From positions 372,001 to 436,000 of the forward strand of contig NZ_CP013854.1 of NCBI RefSeq assembly GCF_001698125.1: a stretch of DNA of 64,000 nucleotides, in the 5' to 3' direction. The stretch is from Pseudonocardia sp. HH130630-07. GTDB lineage: Bacteria > Actinomycetota > Actinomycetes > Mycobacteriales > Pseudonocardiaceae. A program made the position numbers and the translations under genes. Under the pieces are notes generated by a model. It was not told where the DNA came from. It saw nothing but the letters and a program-made list of their open reading frames with translations, and searched no databases. Below are positions 63,328 to 64,000 of this stretch, one piece after another. The first letter of the stretch is position 1; each line of letters starts with the position of its first letter.

Positions 63328-64000
63328 TCAGTGACCCGGGGCGACGTCCAGGGTCGGGTTGCGGTCGAAGAACCCGGACGGGGCGAGGCGGAAACCGCAG
63401 GACGCCGTCGGCATCACCGGCCAGTCCTCGGTGCGCGGGAAGTGGGTGACACCGAAGGTGTGCCACAGGGTCAGCTCGGCGCCGTCGACGGCCCGGTCCT
63501 CGGCGACCCACTCGGGGATCCCCGACCCGCCGGCGTGCTGGTTGACCAGCTCCCCCGCCGGGTACCGGCGCGCCGGGTCGTAGGCGGTGACCCAGAGGTG
63601 CCGGGTCGCGAACGCGGCGCGGGCGGCGATCGAGGACCCGTCGTCGGCGAGCAGGGTGGGACCGTCCTCGGGTTCGAGGACGTAGCCGGTCGGCTCGCCG
63701 AAGCGGTTGCGCCCCTGCGACGACGAGACCCGCCACACCCGGCCGGCCCCGCGGTCGGCGACCCGGCCGCCGTCGCGTTCCGTGCCGATCCGGGTGGCCG
63801 TCCGCTCGAACGCGTTGCCGTAGGGGTTCTCCGCCGAGACCGGGAGCCGCCGGACGTCGAGCTCGTCGACCGCACCCTCCGGGCCGTCGACGGTCAGGTC
63901 GAGCCGGGCGCAGAACAGGTGCTGGTGGTAGGGCGCACCGAGACCGGGGGCGATCTCGGTCGCCCACCGGGCGGCGCGCTCGTCGTAGGCACCGGTGAAG
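63328..64000 (-). CDS. copper amine oxidase, C-terminal part (5' end outside window)
   Basis: The frame is open to the window edge. APGLGAPYHQHLFCARLD contains the copper-binding His-x-His, and FGVTHFPRTEDWPVMP has the third copper His. The TPQ-forming Tyr lies upstream, beyond the window. Other family blocks: SSQGRNRFGEPTGYVLEP and HLWVTAYDP. It oxidises primary amines to aldehydes with release of ammonia and hydrogen peroxide. About 224 residues are visible. Confidence 0.93.
   Translation of the reverse strand, partial: FTGAYDERAARWATEIAPGLGAPYHQHLFCARLDLTVDGPEGAVDELDVRRLPVSAENPYGNAFERTATRIGTERDGGRVADRGAGRVWRVSSSQGRNRFGEPTGYVLEPEDGPTLLADDGSSIAARAAFATRHLWVTAYDPARRYPAGELVNQHAGGSGIPEWVAEDRAVDGAELTLWHTFGVTHFPRTEDWPVMPTASCGFRLAPSGFFDRNPTLDVAPGH

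Overview
The window is very GC-rich DNA with many GTG starts and dense gene packing. The gene families (Nei-type glycosylase beginning MPEGH, Rpf-like secreted protein, WS/DGAT lipid operon, actinobacterial SOS box CGAAC-N4-GTTCG) indicate an actinomycete, most likely a Pseudonocardiaceae member such as Pseudonocardia. The genus is an inference from style and family resemblance, not from a search. No rRNA, tRNA or CRISPR array was seen. Most of the window is ordinary metabolic and transport chromosome.

Layout. 0-14.6 kb: housekeeping and transport genes (MFS, Nei, DoxX, threonine synthase, M13 zinc peptidase, APC permease, GNAT, DUF418, Rpf-like protein, universal stress protein). 14.7-17.9 kb: a complete tripartite tricarboxylate transporter operon (TctC-TctB-TctA). 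18.1-25 kb: a divergent TetR/SDR pair with a clear operator, a secreted family 8 polysaccharide lyase, an M15 peptidase and an FAD monooxygenase. 25-29.6 kb: an OmpR-type two-component system (kinase frameshifted) coupled to a TAXI solute-binding protein, followed by a divergent Nramp-like transporter lacking the usual metal-binding motifs. 30.5-34.6 kb: a large unknown protein, DNA polymerase IV under an SOS box, and an HTH/Clp-N protein preceded by two perfect operator palindromes. 34.5-40.7 kb: a four-gene acylglycerol operon (GPAT, HAD-LPAAT, WS/DGAT, alpha/beta hydrolase) matching the plsB2-plsC locus of mycobacteria. 40.8-50.3 kb: VOC protein, glycosyltransferase, DedA, ArsR-LCP pair divergent from an MgtA-like ATPase-TatA pair, and a DsbA-VKOR disulfide-forming pair. 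50.3-52.9 kb: a NarL-type two-component system whose kinase seems joined by a deletion to a truncated membrane acyltransferase-like gene.

52.9-58.5 kb is the most unusual part. Two cytochrome P450 genes are each disrupted: one by an IS481-family element (6-bp duplication CGTAGG) and the other by a 165-bp miniature element inserted one base into the heme-ligand cysteine codon. A second, nearly identical inverted copy of that miniature element lies about 400 bp away, and an IS5-family element sits exactly at the stop codon of the first P450. Both P450 frames can be restored on paper by removing the insertions, so the damage is recent.

58.5-64 kb: an MFS exporter overlapping the second P450, its divergent TetR regulator with an operator palindrome, an APC permease, a GPP34 protein, two paired 47-bp hairpin repeats, and the C-terminal part of a copper amine oxidase running off the end.
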